In this document: positions 45,901 through 54,374 of the stretch, piece by piece | How positions within the stretch are numbered: the stretch's first letter is position 1 | Layout of the letters: each line of letters starts with the position of its first letter | NCBI RefSeq assembly: GCF_001270745.1 | Contig: NZ_KQ434752.1 | Location: 103,125 to 167,124, forward strand | Direction: 5' to 3' | DNA: 64,000 nucleotides | DNA from: Jiangella muralis | GTDB taxonomy: Bacteria > Actinomycetota > Actinomycetes > Jiangellales > Jiangellaceae | The notes under the pieces: model-generated | The model's input: only the letters and a program-made list of their open reading frames with translations | What the model was told of the DNA's origin: nothing | Databases searched by the model: none | Translations under genes and position numbers: made by a program

Positions 45901-47388
45901 TTACTCCCGGTCCCGAGACGAGACAGCGCGGCGTGCCGTGACATGGGCGACGGCGGCGGCCGCCAGCGGCAGCGCGACCAGCAGCAACACCGGCCAGTCG
46001 CCGGTGCGGGCGTACGGGGTCAGGCCGGTGCGCAGCGGCACCCGCTGTTCCAGTAGCTCCTGCGTGCCCAGCCCGCTGAGCCGCGTCACCGAACCGTCGG
46101 GCAGCACGACGGCGGAGTAGCCGGTCGGCGCGGCCTGCAGGACGGTGCGGCCGAACTCGCGGGCGCGCAGCCGCGACGCGGCCACCTCGATGGCCGGCAC
46201 CTCCTCGCCGACGTACGACGACGCGTTGGTGGGCGCCAGCACCAGCTCGCCGCCGTCGCGGACGCCGTCGGCGACCCGGTCGGCGAAGAACACCTCGTAG
46301 GAGATGACGATGGCCAGCGGCGTGCCCGCGGCCTCGACGACGGCGTCGGTCGTGCCGACGATCGCGTCGCGCGGGACGAACCGGGTGTCGTCGCTGAGCC
46401 GCTCGAACAGGCCGCGCAGCGGGATGTACTCGCCGAACGGGACGCGGTGCCGCTTCTCGTACCGGTCGACGATGTGGCCGTCCGGGCCCCAGACGACGGA
46501 GGCGTTGCGGAACCCGTCGCCCTCGCGTTCGGTGAGGCCGACGACCAGCGTGGTGCGCAGCCGCCGGGCCTGCTCGGCGAACGCCTCGTCCAGCGCGGTG
46601 CCGGCGATCGGGCCGTCGACGTCGGCGACGTTCTCGGGCAGCAGCACCACGTCCGGCTCGCCCTGAACCTGCCGCAGCGCCTCGAGATGCCGGTTGGTGG
46701 CGTCCATCGAGTCGATGAAGATCGCGCGCAGCCCGCGCGGCCCGCCGCCCTGCACGATCACCGCGTCCAGGCTGCCCGCGCCCTGCGTGGCGGCGGCGCC
46801 ACTGAGCGCGATCGGCAGCCCGACGGCGACGACGGCGGTCGCAGCGGCCACGACGCGGGTGCGGTTCGGCCCGGCGACGAGCGCGGCCAGCGCCCCGCCG
46901 GTGAGCGCCGCGAGCGCCGTCACGAACAACGCACCGCCCAGCGGAGCGACGGCCAGGAACGGGCTGTCCGCCAGGCTCAGCCCGAACGCCGGCAGCGGGA
47001 AGCCGCCGAACGGGAAGCGGTACTGCACGGCCTCCAGCGCCACCAGCGCGGCCGGCGCGACCAGCCACCAGCCGGGCCACCGTCCGGCCGAGCGGCCCGG
47101 CGACACCGCCGCCACCAGCGTCAGCAGCACGGTTTGGAGCACCGCGACGGCGACGTAGCCGGGCGGGCTGAAGTCCGTCATCCAGCGCAGCGCGACGATG
47201 AAGTGCACGGCGCCGCACAGCGCGCCCAGCCAGAGCCGGTCGCGCAGCCCGTGCCCGGCCAGCGCCAGCACGAACCCGGCCACACCGAGCGGGAACAGCG
47301 GCCACCAGTCGCGCGGCGGCAGCGCGAGCCACCACAGCAGCGCGACGGCCACCATCAGCCCGGCACTGACCGCGCGCCGCCGGGTCAC
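45901..47388 (-). CDS. lnt: Apolipoprotein N-acyltransferase, catalytic Cys replaced by Ser
   Basis: A 495-residue inner-membrane enzyme, about six N-terminal helices (1-190), a carbon-nitrogen hydrolase domain (about 210-450) and a final helix. Lnt adds the third acyl chain to lipoproteins. The triad Glu is in VVLLPENVADVDG (about 265) and the Lys in DRYEKRHRVPFGEY (about 325), but the expected Cys in C-Y-E is Ser: VISYEVFF (about 370). The GTG at 47388 overlaps the M56 stop (GTGA). It is third after blaI and the M56 gene. Either a variant nucleophile or a different function is possible. Confidence 0.82.
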   Translation of the reverse strand: MTRRRAVSAGLMVAVALLWWLALPPRDWWPLFPLGVAGFVLALAGHGLRDRLWLGALCGAVHFIVALRWMTDFSPPGYVAVAVLQTVLLTLVAAVSPGRSAGRWPGWWLVAPAALVALEAVQYRFPFGGFPLPAFGLSLADSPFLAVAPLGGALFVTALAALTGGALAALVAGPNRTRVVAAATAVVAVGLPIALSGAAATQGAGSLDAVIVQGGGPRGLRAIFIDSMDATNRHLEALRQVQGEPDVVLLPENVADVDGPIAGTALDEAFAEQARRLRTTLVVGLTEREGDGFRNASVVWGPDGHIVDRYEKRHRVPFGEYIPLRGLFERLSDDTRFVPRDAIVGTTDAVVEAAGTPLAIVISYEVFFADRVADGVRDGGELVLAPTNASSYVGEEVPAIEVAASRLRAREFGRTVLQAAPTGYSAVVLPDGSVTRLSGLGTQELLEQRVPLRTGLTPYARTGDWPVLLLVALPLAAAAVAHVTARRAVSSRDRE

Positions 47389-48365
47389 CACGGCTCGCTC
47401 CCGGCCCGGCAGTCGAGGTCGCAGGTGGCGGCGGCGTAGGCGGCGGTCGCGACCGGCGCCGCCAGCACGCCCAGCTGGATCGCCAGCATCGCGACCAGGC
47501 CGGTAACCGCGCCCGTCATCGCCACCGGGGCCAGCGGACGGCGCCGCGGCACCGTCCGCTCCAGCAGCCGCTCGACCCGGGTGACCATGCCGACGGCGCC
47601 GATGCCGATGCCCGCCTCGGGTGCGGCGCCGCGCCCGAGCTTCAGCAGCGCACCGGCCACCACCAGCGGTGACGTGGCGCGTGCGGCGGCGTCGTCGGCG
47701 TGCAGCTCGGCCAGCAGCCGCAGCGAGCGGTGGCTGTCGCGGGCGCCGGGCAGCCAGCCGGCCCGCGCGAACGTCGCCGCCGCTCCGAGCAGCCGGGCGT
47801 GCCGCGCCCGCAGGTGGGTCCGCTCGTGCGCCAGCACCGCGGTCAGCTCGGCCGGGTCCAGCACGTCGCGGGCGGCCGACGTCAGCACGACGGCGCCGGG
47901 GCGGCCGGGCACCGCGTACGCGGCCGGCTGCGCGACGTCGACCACGAGCACGCCGGGCAGGCCGACCGGCCGGGCCACCAGCCCGAGGTCGGCGAGGTGA
48001 CGGCGCCGGTCCGCCGCCGCCCGCCGGCCGCTGATCAGGACCGCCAGCACCGCGCCGGTGGCGACCGCGGCCGCGACCCCGCCGACGACGGCGTCGAGCG
48101 GCCGGCCGCCCAGGTGCGCGTAGCCGCGCAGCAGCGCGTCGGTGTGCCCGGGCAGCCGCGCATGCAGGGCGGCCGCGATCGGCGGCAGGTGCAGCACCAG
48201 CGACAACGCCGCCGCGAGCACCGTCCCGTAGGTGGCCGGCAGCACCAGCGTCCAGGCCAGGAGGCCGGCCCGCGGGTAGCGCAGCGGCCAGCGGGCCGAC
48301 GCGAGCAGCGCCGGCAGCGTCCACGACGCGACCAGCCCGGTGACGGCGACGACCAGCGCGCTCAC
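47385..48365 (-). CDS. M56/BlaR1-like membrane metallopeptidase
   Basis: A 326-residue membrane peptidase with helices at both ends and the zinc motif AVLAHERTHLRARHARL (about 190) plus LAELHADDAAAR (about 235), as in M56/M48 peptidases. It lacks the penicillin-binding sensor of BlaR1. The C terminus is Cys-containing (CDLDCRAG). The GTG at 48365 overlaps the blaI stop (GTGA). In such pairs the peptidase is thought to relieve BlaI repression by proteolysis; what it senses is unknown. Confidence 0.87.
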   Translation of the reverse strand: MSALVVAVTGLVASWTLPALLASARWPLRYPRAGLLAWTLVLPATYGTVLAAALSLVLHLPPIAAALHARLPGHTDALLRGYAHLGGRPLDAVVGGVAAAVATGAVLAVLISGRRAAADRRRHLADLGLVARPVGLPGVLVVDVAQPAAYAVPGRPGAVVLTSAARDVLDPAELTAVLAHERTHLRARHARLLGAAATFARAGWLPGARDSHRSLRLLAELHADDAAARATSPLVVAGALLKLGRGAAPEAGIGIGAVGMVTRVERLLERTVPRRRPLAPVAMTGAVTGLVAMLAIQLGVLAAPVATAAYAAATCDLDCRAGSEPW

Positions 48366-48745
48366 TGCGGCGGCCCGCCGGTGCCGGACCGGCGCCGCTC
48401 GAGCGCCTCGGCCAGCCGCCGCACGTCGGCGTCGTCCATGCGGTCGGCGAAGCGGATCAGCACGGCCGCCGGGTCCGGCGCGCCGGACAGCGCCGCGCCG
48501 ACGAGGTCGGCCGCGAACTCCTCGCGGGTGGCGGCCGGGCGGTAGACGTTCGCGCGGCCGGCCGGCTCGCGGGTCAGCATGCCCTTGCGGCACAGGTTGT
48601 CCATGACCGTCTGGACCGTGGTGTAGGCGACCGTCCGGCCGGCCAGCAGGGTGTCGAGCACCTGGCGGACCGTCCTGGGTTCCGGCGCCGCCCAGAGGAC
48701 GTCCATGACGTCGGCCTCCAGCGAGCCGAGGCTGTTCCGCGGCAC
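48362..48745 (-). CDS. blaI: BlaI/MecI/CopY-family repressor
   Basis: A 127-residue winged-helix repressor: SLGSLEADVMDVLWAAPEPR (about 5-25), VRQVLDTLLAGRTVAYTTVQ (about 26-46), TVMDNLCRKGMLTREPAGRA (about 47-66) and a C-terminal dimer helix. The GTG at 48745 has GAGAGGTG upstream. A perfect palindrome at 48779-48797 lies between it and the divergent DsbA-like gene, so it likely controls both and is autoregulated. It heads a run with the M56 gene, lnt, the epimerase-like gene and sigJ, all tightly spaced. Confidence 0.92.
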   Translation of the reverse strand: MPRNSLGSLEADVMDVLWAAPEPRTVRQVLDTLLAGRTVAYTTVQTVMDNLCRKGMLTREPAGRANVYRPAATREEFAADLVGAALSGAPDPAAVLIRFADRMDDADVRRLAEALERRRSGTGGPPQ

Positions 48746-48778
48746 CCGTTCACCTCTCTCCGTCCGGCCCGGGTGATA

Positions 48779-48797
48779 CTACTATCCCGGATAGTAG
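48779..48797. promoter_or_regulatory. BlaI-type operator, perfect palindrome
   Basis: CTACTATCCCGGATAGTAG: arms CTACTATCC and GGATAGTAG around a single central base. It lies 33 bp from the blaI start and 19 bp from the DsbA-like start, so binding would block both. Confidence 0.78.
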
Positions 48798-48816
48798 ACG
48801 CCCGAGGAGCACCCCC

Positions 48817-49491
48817 ATGCCGAAGGACCTGAAACGCTCGCTGCTGCTCGTCGCCGGCTTCGTCGTTGCGCTCGTCGTGCTGCTGGCATTGAACCGCAGC
48901 GACGGCGACGACGAACCGGCGGCCGCCGCACCGACCGGTGGGGGCGGCGGCGCCGAGGGGCCCGTGGTGCGCGACGACAGCCACGTCCTCAGCCCGGCGC
49001 CGGACGGCGCGCCCGTGCTCGTCGAGTTCCTCGACTTCGAGTGCGAAGCCTGCCGTGCCGTCCACCCCGGCATCGAGCAGCTGCGCCAGGAGTACGACGG
49101 CCGCGTCGCGTTCGTCGCCCGGTACATGCCCGGGCCCGGCCACTTCAACGCCGAGACCGCAGCCGTCGCCGTCGAGGCCGCCGCCGCGCAGGGGCAGTAC
49201 GAGGCGATGTACGACCGGATGTTCGAGACCCAGGCCGACTGGGGTGAGCAGCAGGTCTCGGCGGCGGACCTGTTCCGCACCTTCGCCGGCGAACTCGGCC
49301 TGGACCTCGCCGCCTACGACGCCGCCGTCGCCGACCCCGCGACCCTGGACCGGGTCCGCCGCGACCTCGACGACGGCCTCGCGCTCGGCGTCGAGGGCAC
49401 ACCGACGTTCTTCCTCGACGGGGAGATCATCTCGCCGGGCTCGTTGGATGAGCTGCGGGCGTTGCTCGACGCCGCGATCAGCGGTAGGTGA
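48817..49491 (+). CDS. DsbA-like thioredoxin-fold protein, membrane-anchored
   Basis: A 224-residue protein with one N-terminal helix (about 8-25), a Gly-rich linker, and a DsbA/Thioredoxin_4 domain: FLDFECEACRAVHPGIEQL with the active CEAC (about 72), FVARYMPGPGHFNAETAAVA (about 97) and the cis-Pro loop GTPTFFLDGEII (about 190). It would oxidise or reduce cysteines outside the membrane. GAGGAG lies upstream of the ATG. It is divergent from blaI across the BlaI palindrome, so it is probably in the same regulon. Confidence 0.88.
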   Translation: MPKDLKRSLLLVAGFVVALVVLLALNRSDGDDEPAAAAPTGGGGGAEGPVVRDDSHVLSPAPDGAPVLVEFLDFECEACRAVHPGIEQLRQEYDGRVAFVARYMPGPGHFNAETAAVAVEAAAAQGQYEAMYDRMFETQADWGEQQVSAADLFRTFAGELGLDLAAYDAAVADPATLDRVRRDLDDGLALGVEGTPTFFLDGEIISPGSLDELRALLDAAISGR

Positions 49492-49567
49492 CGCCGTAGC
49501 GCAGGTGGGTGACCTGCTGGCTTCGCCCCAGCAGCGGGACCTGGCAATCGAGGTGCCGCGACTGTTC

Positions 49568-49629
49568 GTCCCATGATCATCGGCGATCCACCACACGATG
49601 ACGTGGTCGATCGCCGATGATCATGGGAC
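49568..49629. terminator. Hairpin B (CATGATCATC family) between convergent genes
   Basis: Arms 49568-49594 and 49603-49629 pair over 27 bp with one mismatch around an 8-nt loop. The stem (CCATGATCATCGGCGATC) is nearly the same as hairpin A. It follows the DsbA-like gene and contains the stop codon (49621-49623) of the convergent GntR gene. Confidence 0.72.
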
Positions 49630-50403
49630 CTGGGAGCCGGGCCGGCGCTCCTGGCGTAGCACCGCCTCGTAGCGGTCGCCGCGGTACACCGCCTCGGTGT
49701 AGTGGACGACACGGCCGGCGTCGTCGCGGGCGACGGTGTGGACGCGTAGTGCCGGCTCACCGGTGGCCAGTTCCAGCAGCCGGCTGTGCAACTCGTCGAG
49801 GAGGACGGCGACGATGCGCTGCTCCGTCGCCCACAGTTGCACGCCCCACTCGCGCTCGAGCACCTCGTACAGCGACGCGTCGGTGAGGTCGACGTCCTCG
49901 AGGCCGGCGAACCGGGCGGCCGGGAGGTGTGCCCGCTCGACCGCCATCGGGATGTCGTCGCCGGTGCGGACCCGCTCGATCTGCACCGTCGCGGCATCGT
50001 CGGCGATCTCCAGCTGCTGCGCCACCGACCGGCTGGCCCGCCCCTGCGCGCTGGTGAGCATCCGCGACCCCGGCCGCATGCCGCGGTGGCGCATCTCCTC
50101 GGTGAACGACGTCACCGACGCCGACTGGCTGACGCTGACCCGGCGGTCGGCGACGAACGTGCCGCTGCCCTGCACGCGGTACGTCAGGCCCTCGCCGCTC
50201 ATCCGCTCCAGTTCGCCGCGGACGGTCTGCCGAGCGACGCCGAAGCGGCTGGCCAGCACCCGCTCCGACGGCAGCAGCGAGCCCGGTTCGAGCGTGCCGA
50301 CCAGTTCCTCCAGCAGCCGGCGCAGCTCGCGGCCCTTCGTGGCCCGGCCGGGGAGGTTCTCGGGCAGCAGGCCGGCGACCGGCTCGGAGCGGGCGCGGCT
50401 CAT
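49621..50403 (-). CDS. GntR/UTRA-family regulator (DasR/NagR-like)
   Basis: A 260-residue regulator: winged HTH (LPSERVLASRFGVARQTVRG, ELERMSGEGLTYRVQGSGTF; about 42-83) and a UTRA ligand domain (about 95-250; RMLTSAQGRASRSVAQQLEI, IERVRTGDDIPMAVERAHLP). UTRA members often bind phosphosugars. Three sites in the 51501-51735 gap resemble the DasR operator, which supports control of the neighbouring transporter and NagZ-type genes. The gene lies 92 bp after the alcohol dehydrogenase on the same strand. Confidence 0.88.
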   Translation of the reverse strand: MSRARSEPVAGLLPENLPGRATKGRELRRLLEELVGTLEPGSLLPSERVLASRFGVARQTVRGELERMSGEGLTYRVQGSGTFVADRRVSVSQSASVTSFTEEMRHRGMRPGSRMLTSAQGRASRSVAQQLEIADDAATVQIERVRTGDDIPMAVERAHLPAARFAGLEDVDLTDASLYEVLEREWGVQLWATEQRIVAVLLDELHSRLLELATGEPALRVHTVARDDAGRVVHYTEAVYRGDRYEAVLRQERRPGSQVP

Positions 50404-50495
50404 CGCCGGCCGTCGCCGGTCGTCTGACGATCCGCGAGGAGATGCATGGCGGCACCCAATCTAGCGGCGGCTCGGTGTCCGGTGCAGTACCGGCA

Positions 50496-51500
50496 TCAGC
50501 CGACCCAGTCGAAGATCACACCCATGGTCGTGCCCCGCTCGGTGGTCACCAGGCGGTAGGCCGCCGCGCAGTCCTCGGGGGCGAAGTGGTGCGTGTTCAG
50601 CCCGTCGACGGCGAACCGGCCGGTGCTGATCAGCCCGAAGAAGGAACGGTAGGTCTCGGCCTCGATGTCCAGCCGCAGCGGGCCGTGCGCACCGCGGATC
50701 TGCAGGCCGCGGGTGATCACGTCCTTGGTGAGGTGCTGCTCCGACGGCGCGCCCGGGTCGCCGAGCAGCACGACCGTCCCCTGGTCGCGGACCAGCCCCA
50801 GCGCCTTCGGCAGCATGTCCGGCCGCCCGGTGGTGTCGATGACGACGCGTGGCGCCGCGCCGAAGCCGGCGGCGAGGATCGCGTCGGCGCGCTCGCCCGG
50901 GTCGCCCTCGACGACCGCAGTGGCGCCGCCGCGCAGCGCGAGGTCGAGCCGCTGCGGCGCGATGTCGGCGACGATGACGGACTCGGCGCCGGCGGCGACG
51001 GCCCAGCGCACCGACATCTGGCCGATCGGTCCGGCGCCGATCACCAGCACGCCGTCACGCAGCCGGTGCTCGGCCGCCTCGGCGCCGACGTAGGCGACCT
51101 GCGCGAGCGTGGCCCAAGGCGCGAGATCGGAGGCGATCGTGTCCGGCACCAGGAAGCACTCGGACGCGTCGACGACGGCGTGCGAGGCGTGCGAGATGCG
51201 GGCCATGATCCGGTCCCCCGGGGCCAGGCCCGAGACGTCCGCGCCGACCTCCTCGACCACGGCGGTGGCCGTGTAGCCGGGCAGGAACGGGTACTGGACG
51301 TAGTTGTCCCAGTGCGAGCCCGGCTCGAACGTGCCCTTCAGCGCGGTCGTCTCGGTACCGGTGCTGATCAGCGAGTATTCCGTGCGCAGCCGCACCTGCC
51401 CCGCCGCGGCGCCCGGGACGTCGAACGGCTCCAGCTCGACCTTGCCCGGGCCGGGGAAGACGACGCGCTGGCCGCGGCTCGAAAGGTGGTGAGGGGACAT
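50496..51500 (-). CDS. MDR-family zinc-type alcohol dehydrogenase-like protein
   Basis: A 334-residue medium-chain dehydrogenase: GroES-like part with SLISTGTETTALKGTF (about 43-58) and FLPGYTATAVVEEVG (about 72), then Rossmann motif VLVIGAGPIGQMSVRWAVAA (about 150), and RGLQIRGAHGPLRLD (about 280). The catalytic zinc Cys of classic enzymes (position near 45) is Ser here, and the structural Cys cluster is absent, so a sugar-oxidoreductase of the BchC/threonine-dehydrogenase-like branch is more likely than an alcohol dehydrogenase. It is divergent from the transporter operon across the DasR-like sites. Confidence 0.83.
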   Translation of the reverse strand: MSPHHLSSRGQRVVFPGPGKVELEPFDVPGAAAGQVRLRTEYSLISTGTETTALKGTFEPGSHWDNYVQYPFLPGYTATAVVEEVGADVSGLAPGDRIMARISHASHAVVDASECFLVPDTIASDLAPWATLAQVAYVGAEAAEHRLRDGVLVIGAGPIGQMSVRWAVAAGAESVIVADIAPQRLDLALRGGATAVVEGDPGERADAILAAGFGAAPRVVIDTTGRPDMLPKALGLVRDQGTVVLLGDPGAPSEQHLTKDVITRGLQIRGAHGPLRLDIEAETYRSFFGLISTGRFAVDGLNTHHFAPEDCAAAYRLVTTERGTTMGVIFDWVG

Positions 51501-51559
51501 CGGCGCTGCCTCTCATGAGGGTCGAGTGAGCGGATCGGATGACCGGAACCGTACCACAA

Positions 51560-51575
51560 AGTGGCCTAGTCCACT
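51560..51575. promoter_or_regulatory. DasR-like operator site A
   Basis: AGTGGCCTAGTCCACT differs from the DasR-type consensus AGTGGTCTAGACCACT at two bases. It lies 60 bp upstream of the dehydrogenase start. Confidence 0.72.
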
Positions 51576-51588
51576 TTTCTCCCACATC

Positions 51589-51617
51589 TTGACAGTCCCC
51601 CCGCGCTCTGCAATTTT
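51589..51617 (+). promoter_or_regulatory. Promoter candidate for the transporter operon
   Basis: TTGACA (51589-51594), a 17-bp spacer and AATTTT (51612-51617). Operator site B begins four bases downstream and site A lies just upstream, so repressor would cover the promoter. Confidence 0.5.
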
Positions 51618-51621
51618 GGTG

Positions 51622-51637
51622 AGTGGACTAGGCCACC
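51622..51637. promoter_or_regulatory. DasR-like operator site B
   Basis: AGTGGACTAGGCCACC, with the palindromic core GTGGACTAGGCCAC. It lies over the predicted transcription start of the transporter operon. Confidence 0.7.
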
Positions 51638-51642
51638 TTACG

Positions 51643-51658
51643 TGTGGACTGGGCCACT
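51643..51658. promoter_or_regulatory. DasR-like operator site C
   Basis: TGTGGACTGGGCCACT, a weaker match spaced 21 bp (about two helical turns) from site B, so repressor dimers could sit on the same face. Confidence 0.62.
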
Positions 51659-51735
51659 CGGCTACCGCCCATCCGCGGCCTTCAACAGCCACGCTGGTCC
51701 CTGGTGGACCGCGCCCATATCCAGACGGAGGCGTC

Positions 51736-53418
51736 ATGACTCGAACGGCGACGCGCTCGACCCGCTCGACCCGTACCCGGCTGTTCCGCTGTCTCGTCCC
51801 GCTGCTCGCCGTCGCGCTCGCCGGCGCCTGCGCCGGGAAGAGCCCGTCGGACGACGGTGGCGGCGACGCCGACGGCGCCAGCAGCGGCAACGAGCTCTCG
51901 GCCGACTTCCCGGCGGCGGCGGACGGCGACATCTCGTCGTTCACCGTCGGCATGGCCGCCGGCCAGGGCCGCTACGACCCGCTGCTGGCGACCACCAGCG
52001 TCATCGTCGTCAACTCGTACGACTGCCTGCTCACCTGGAACGACAAGGGCGAACTGGTGCCCGGGCTGGCGGAGTCCTGGGAGCAGACCTCCGACACCAC
52101 GTACGTCTACCAGCTGCGCGAGGGCCTGAAGTTCTGGGACGGCTCGCCGGTCACCGTCGACGACGTGATCTTCTCCATGAAGCGCAACGTCGACCCGGCC
52201 GTGGCCAGCCCGTACGGCGTCTACTACACGGCCTTCCAGGACGTCACCTCGACCGGCCCGAACGAGATCACCGTCACGCTCAGCCGCCCCGACCCGTACT
52301 GGCGCTACGCCAGCGCCATCGCGACGACGGTCATCCAGCAGCAGTTCGCCGTCGAGCACGCCGAGGACCTGGGCACCCCCGGTGCGATCCCCATCGGCAC
52401 CGGCCCGTACCTGCCCAGCGAGTACTCCCCCGCCACCGGCGCGACGCTGGTCCGCAACGAGCACTACTGGGGTGAGCAGCCGGCCATCGAATCGCTGGAG
52501 TTCTCCGTCGTCCCGGACCCCGAGTCGCGCCGGCTGGCGCTGGAGTCCGGCGCCATCGACGCCACCTGGGACGTCCCGCTGGAGCAGGCCCGGCTGTGGG
52601 ACCAGATCCCGAACGTGCGCATCGGCTACGGCCCCGGCGGCAACACGAAGATCTTCAGCTTCGACGTCACCTCCCCGCCGTTCGACGACGTCCACCTGCG
52701 CCGCGCCATCGCCTACGCGATCGACCGCGAGGGCATCGCCAACTCGGTGTTCAACGGCCACGCGGAGCCGGCCCGCGGCGTGGTTCCGCCGGAGATCTTC
52801 GAGATCTTCTTCGACGAGCAGCAGCTCGCGGACTGGTACGACTCGGTGCCGGCCTACGAGTTCGACATGGAGAAGGCCAAGGAGGAGCTGGCGCAGTCGG
52901 CCTACCCCGACGGCGGCCTGACCATCGAGCTGCCGTTCCAGGCGTCGCAGACCGTCGACCAGGACATCCTCGCCACGCTGCAGCAGAACCTGCGTGAGCT
53001 GAACATCGAACTGACGTACCAGAGCATGCCCGACACCCAGTACTTCGCCGAGCTGTACCGGCACGAGAACCTGGGCATGCAGCTGTTCTACTTCGGCCCG
53101 ACCTACCCGGACCCGTTCACGTACACCTTCTACATGATGGCCGAGAGCCAGGCCGTGCCGAACGCGTTCAACTTCGCCAACTTCCACAGCGACGCGTCCG
53201 AGGAGCTGATGGCGGTCCAGGAGACCGACCCCGACCTGCAGGCCAGGGTCGAGGCGGGCGCCGAACTGGTGCGGATGGCGGCCGACGACGCGGCCTACGT
53301 CGGGATCGCCTTCCTGCCGTTCCCGGTCGCGCTGAACCGCGAGTTCACCATCGACGGGGACTTCAGCATCTGGACGTTCGCCAACTGGGCGTCCCGGATC
53401 CGGATCGCGGAGTCCTGA
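51736..53418 (+). CDS. Opp/Dpp-type ABC transporter substrate-binding lipoprotein
   Basis: A 560-residue SBP_bac_5 protein with a lipoprotein signal (RCLVPLLAVALAGACAGK, Cys near 35). Family blocks are VNSYDCLLTWNDKGELVPGL (about 92), AESWEQTSDTTYVYQLREG (about 112), GTGPYLPSEYSPATGATLVR (about 222) and LRRAIAYAIDREGIANSVFN (about 325). This family binds peptides but also oligosaccharides such as chitobiose or cellobiose. The ATG at 51736 has GGAGG upstream. The operon continues with two permeases, a fused ATPase, an oxidoreductase and a GH3 enzyme. Confidence 0.9.
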   Translation: MTRTATRSTRSTRTRLFRCLVPLLAVALAGACAGKSPSDDGGGDADGASSGNELSADFPAAADGDISSFTVGMAAGQGRYDPLLATTSVIVVNSYDCLLTWNDKGELVPGLAESWEQTSDTTYVYQLREGLKFWDGSPVTVDDVIFSMKRNVDPAVASPYGVYYTAFQDVTSTGPNEITVTLSRPDPYWRYASAIATTVIQQQFAVEHAEDLGTPGAIPIGTGPYLPSEYSPATGATLVRNEHYWGEQPAIESLEFSVVPDPESRRLALESGAIDATWDVPLEQARLWDQIPNVRIGYGPGGNTKIFSFDVTSPPFDDVHLRRAIAYAIDREGIANSVFNGHAEPARGVVPPEIFEIFFDEQQLADWYDSVPAYEFDMEKAKEELAQSAYPDGGLTIELPFQASQTVDQDILATLQQNLRELNIELTYQSMPDTQYFAELYRHENLGMQLFYFGPTYPDPFTYTFYMMAESQAVPNAFNFANFHSDASEELMAVQETDPDLQARVEAGAELVRMAADDAAYVGIAFLPFPVALNREFTIDGDFSIWTFANWASRIRIAES

Positions 53419-53420
53419 TC

Positions 53421-54374
53421 TTGAGTATCGCCTGGTATATCCTGCGACGGCTCGGCGTCGGCCTGCTGCTGCTGGTCATCGCGTCGTTCTTCGTGTTCTG
53501 CCTGCTCTACATCAGTCCTGGCAGCCCCGAGCAGGTGCTGCTCGGCGGGCGGCCGTCGACCCCGGAGATCATCGGCACCATCCGGGCGAAGTACAACCTC
53601 GACGACCCGTTCCTGGTGCAGTACGGCCAGTGGCTGCTGGACGCGTTCCGGCTGGACTTCGGCGAGTCGATCGTCACCGACCAGCCGGTGACGACCGTGC
53701 TCACCGACCGGGCCGGCCCGACGCTGGCGCTGGCCCTGGCCGGCCTGGTGCTGACCATCGTCATCGCCGTGCCGGCCGGCATGTACGCCGCGGCCAAGCG
53801 CAACACCAGCGGCGACCGCATGGTCAGCATGCTCACGCTGCTGGGCAGCAGTGCGCCGACGTTCGCCGTCGGCGTCCTGCTGCTGTACGTGTTCGGCGTC
53901 TCGCTGGAGTGGTTCCCGGTGTTCGGCAACGGCACCGGGTTCACCGGCCAGCTGCACCACCTGGTGCTGCCGGCCATCGCGCTGGCGGTCACCCAGATCG
54001 CCTACGTGACCCGGCAGACCCGGGCCGCCGCGCTGCGCGTCTACGAGCAGGACTACGTCACGTTCGCGCGGTCGCGCGGGCTCGGCCGGTCGCTGATCTG
54101 GCGCCGGTACGCGCTGCTGAACAGCAGCCTGCCGATCGTGACGGCGACCGGCCTGCTGCTCGCCTACACCCTCGGCGGCGCCGTGCTGGTGGAGGTGACG
54201 TTCTCCCGCGAGGGGGTCGGCTCGCTCATGCTGCAGGCGGTGCAGAGCAAGGACATCCCGGTGGTGCAGGGGCTGGTGGCGTTCGCCGCGATCACCGTGA
54301 CGCTGGTCAACCTCGGCGTCGACCTCGTCAACCTGGCCATCGACCCGCGGCTGCGCAAGGAGGTCACCGGATGA
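53421..54374 (+). CDS. dppB: DppB-type ABC transporter permease
   Basis: A 317-residue permease with six helices, N-terminal LLLLVIASFFVFCLLYISPG (about 14-33) and the family loop VTRQTRAAALRVYEQDYVTF (about 195) followed by ARSRGLG. The start codon is TTG at 53421, two bases after the binding-protein stop; no alternative gives the usual N terminus. Its stop overlaps the next start (ATGA). Confidence 0.88.
   Translation: MSIAWYILRRLGVGLLLLVIASFFVFCLLYISPGSPEQVLLGGRPSTPEIIGTIRAKYNLDDPFLVQYGQWLLDAFRLDFGESIVTDQPVTTVLTDRAGPTLALALAGLVLTIVIAVPAGMYAAAKRNTSGDRMVSMLTLLGSSAPTFAVGVLLLYVFGVSLEWFPVFGNGTGFTGQLHHLVLPAIALAVTQIAYVTRQTRAAALRVYEQDYVTFARSRGLGRSLIWRRYALLNSSLPIVTATGLLLAYTLGGAVLVEVTFSREGVGSLMLQAVQSKDIPVVQGLVAFAAITVTLVNLGVDLVNLAIDPRLRKEVTG

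Noticed and set aside
49495-49600. Possible in-frame continuation after the DsbA-like gene
   Set aside because: A clear stop lies at 49489-49491, followed by hairpin B; nothing coding is visible.
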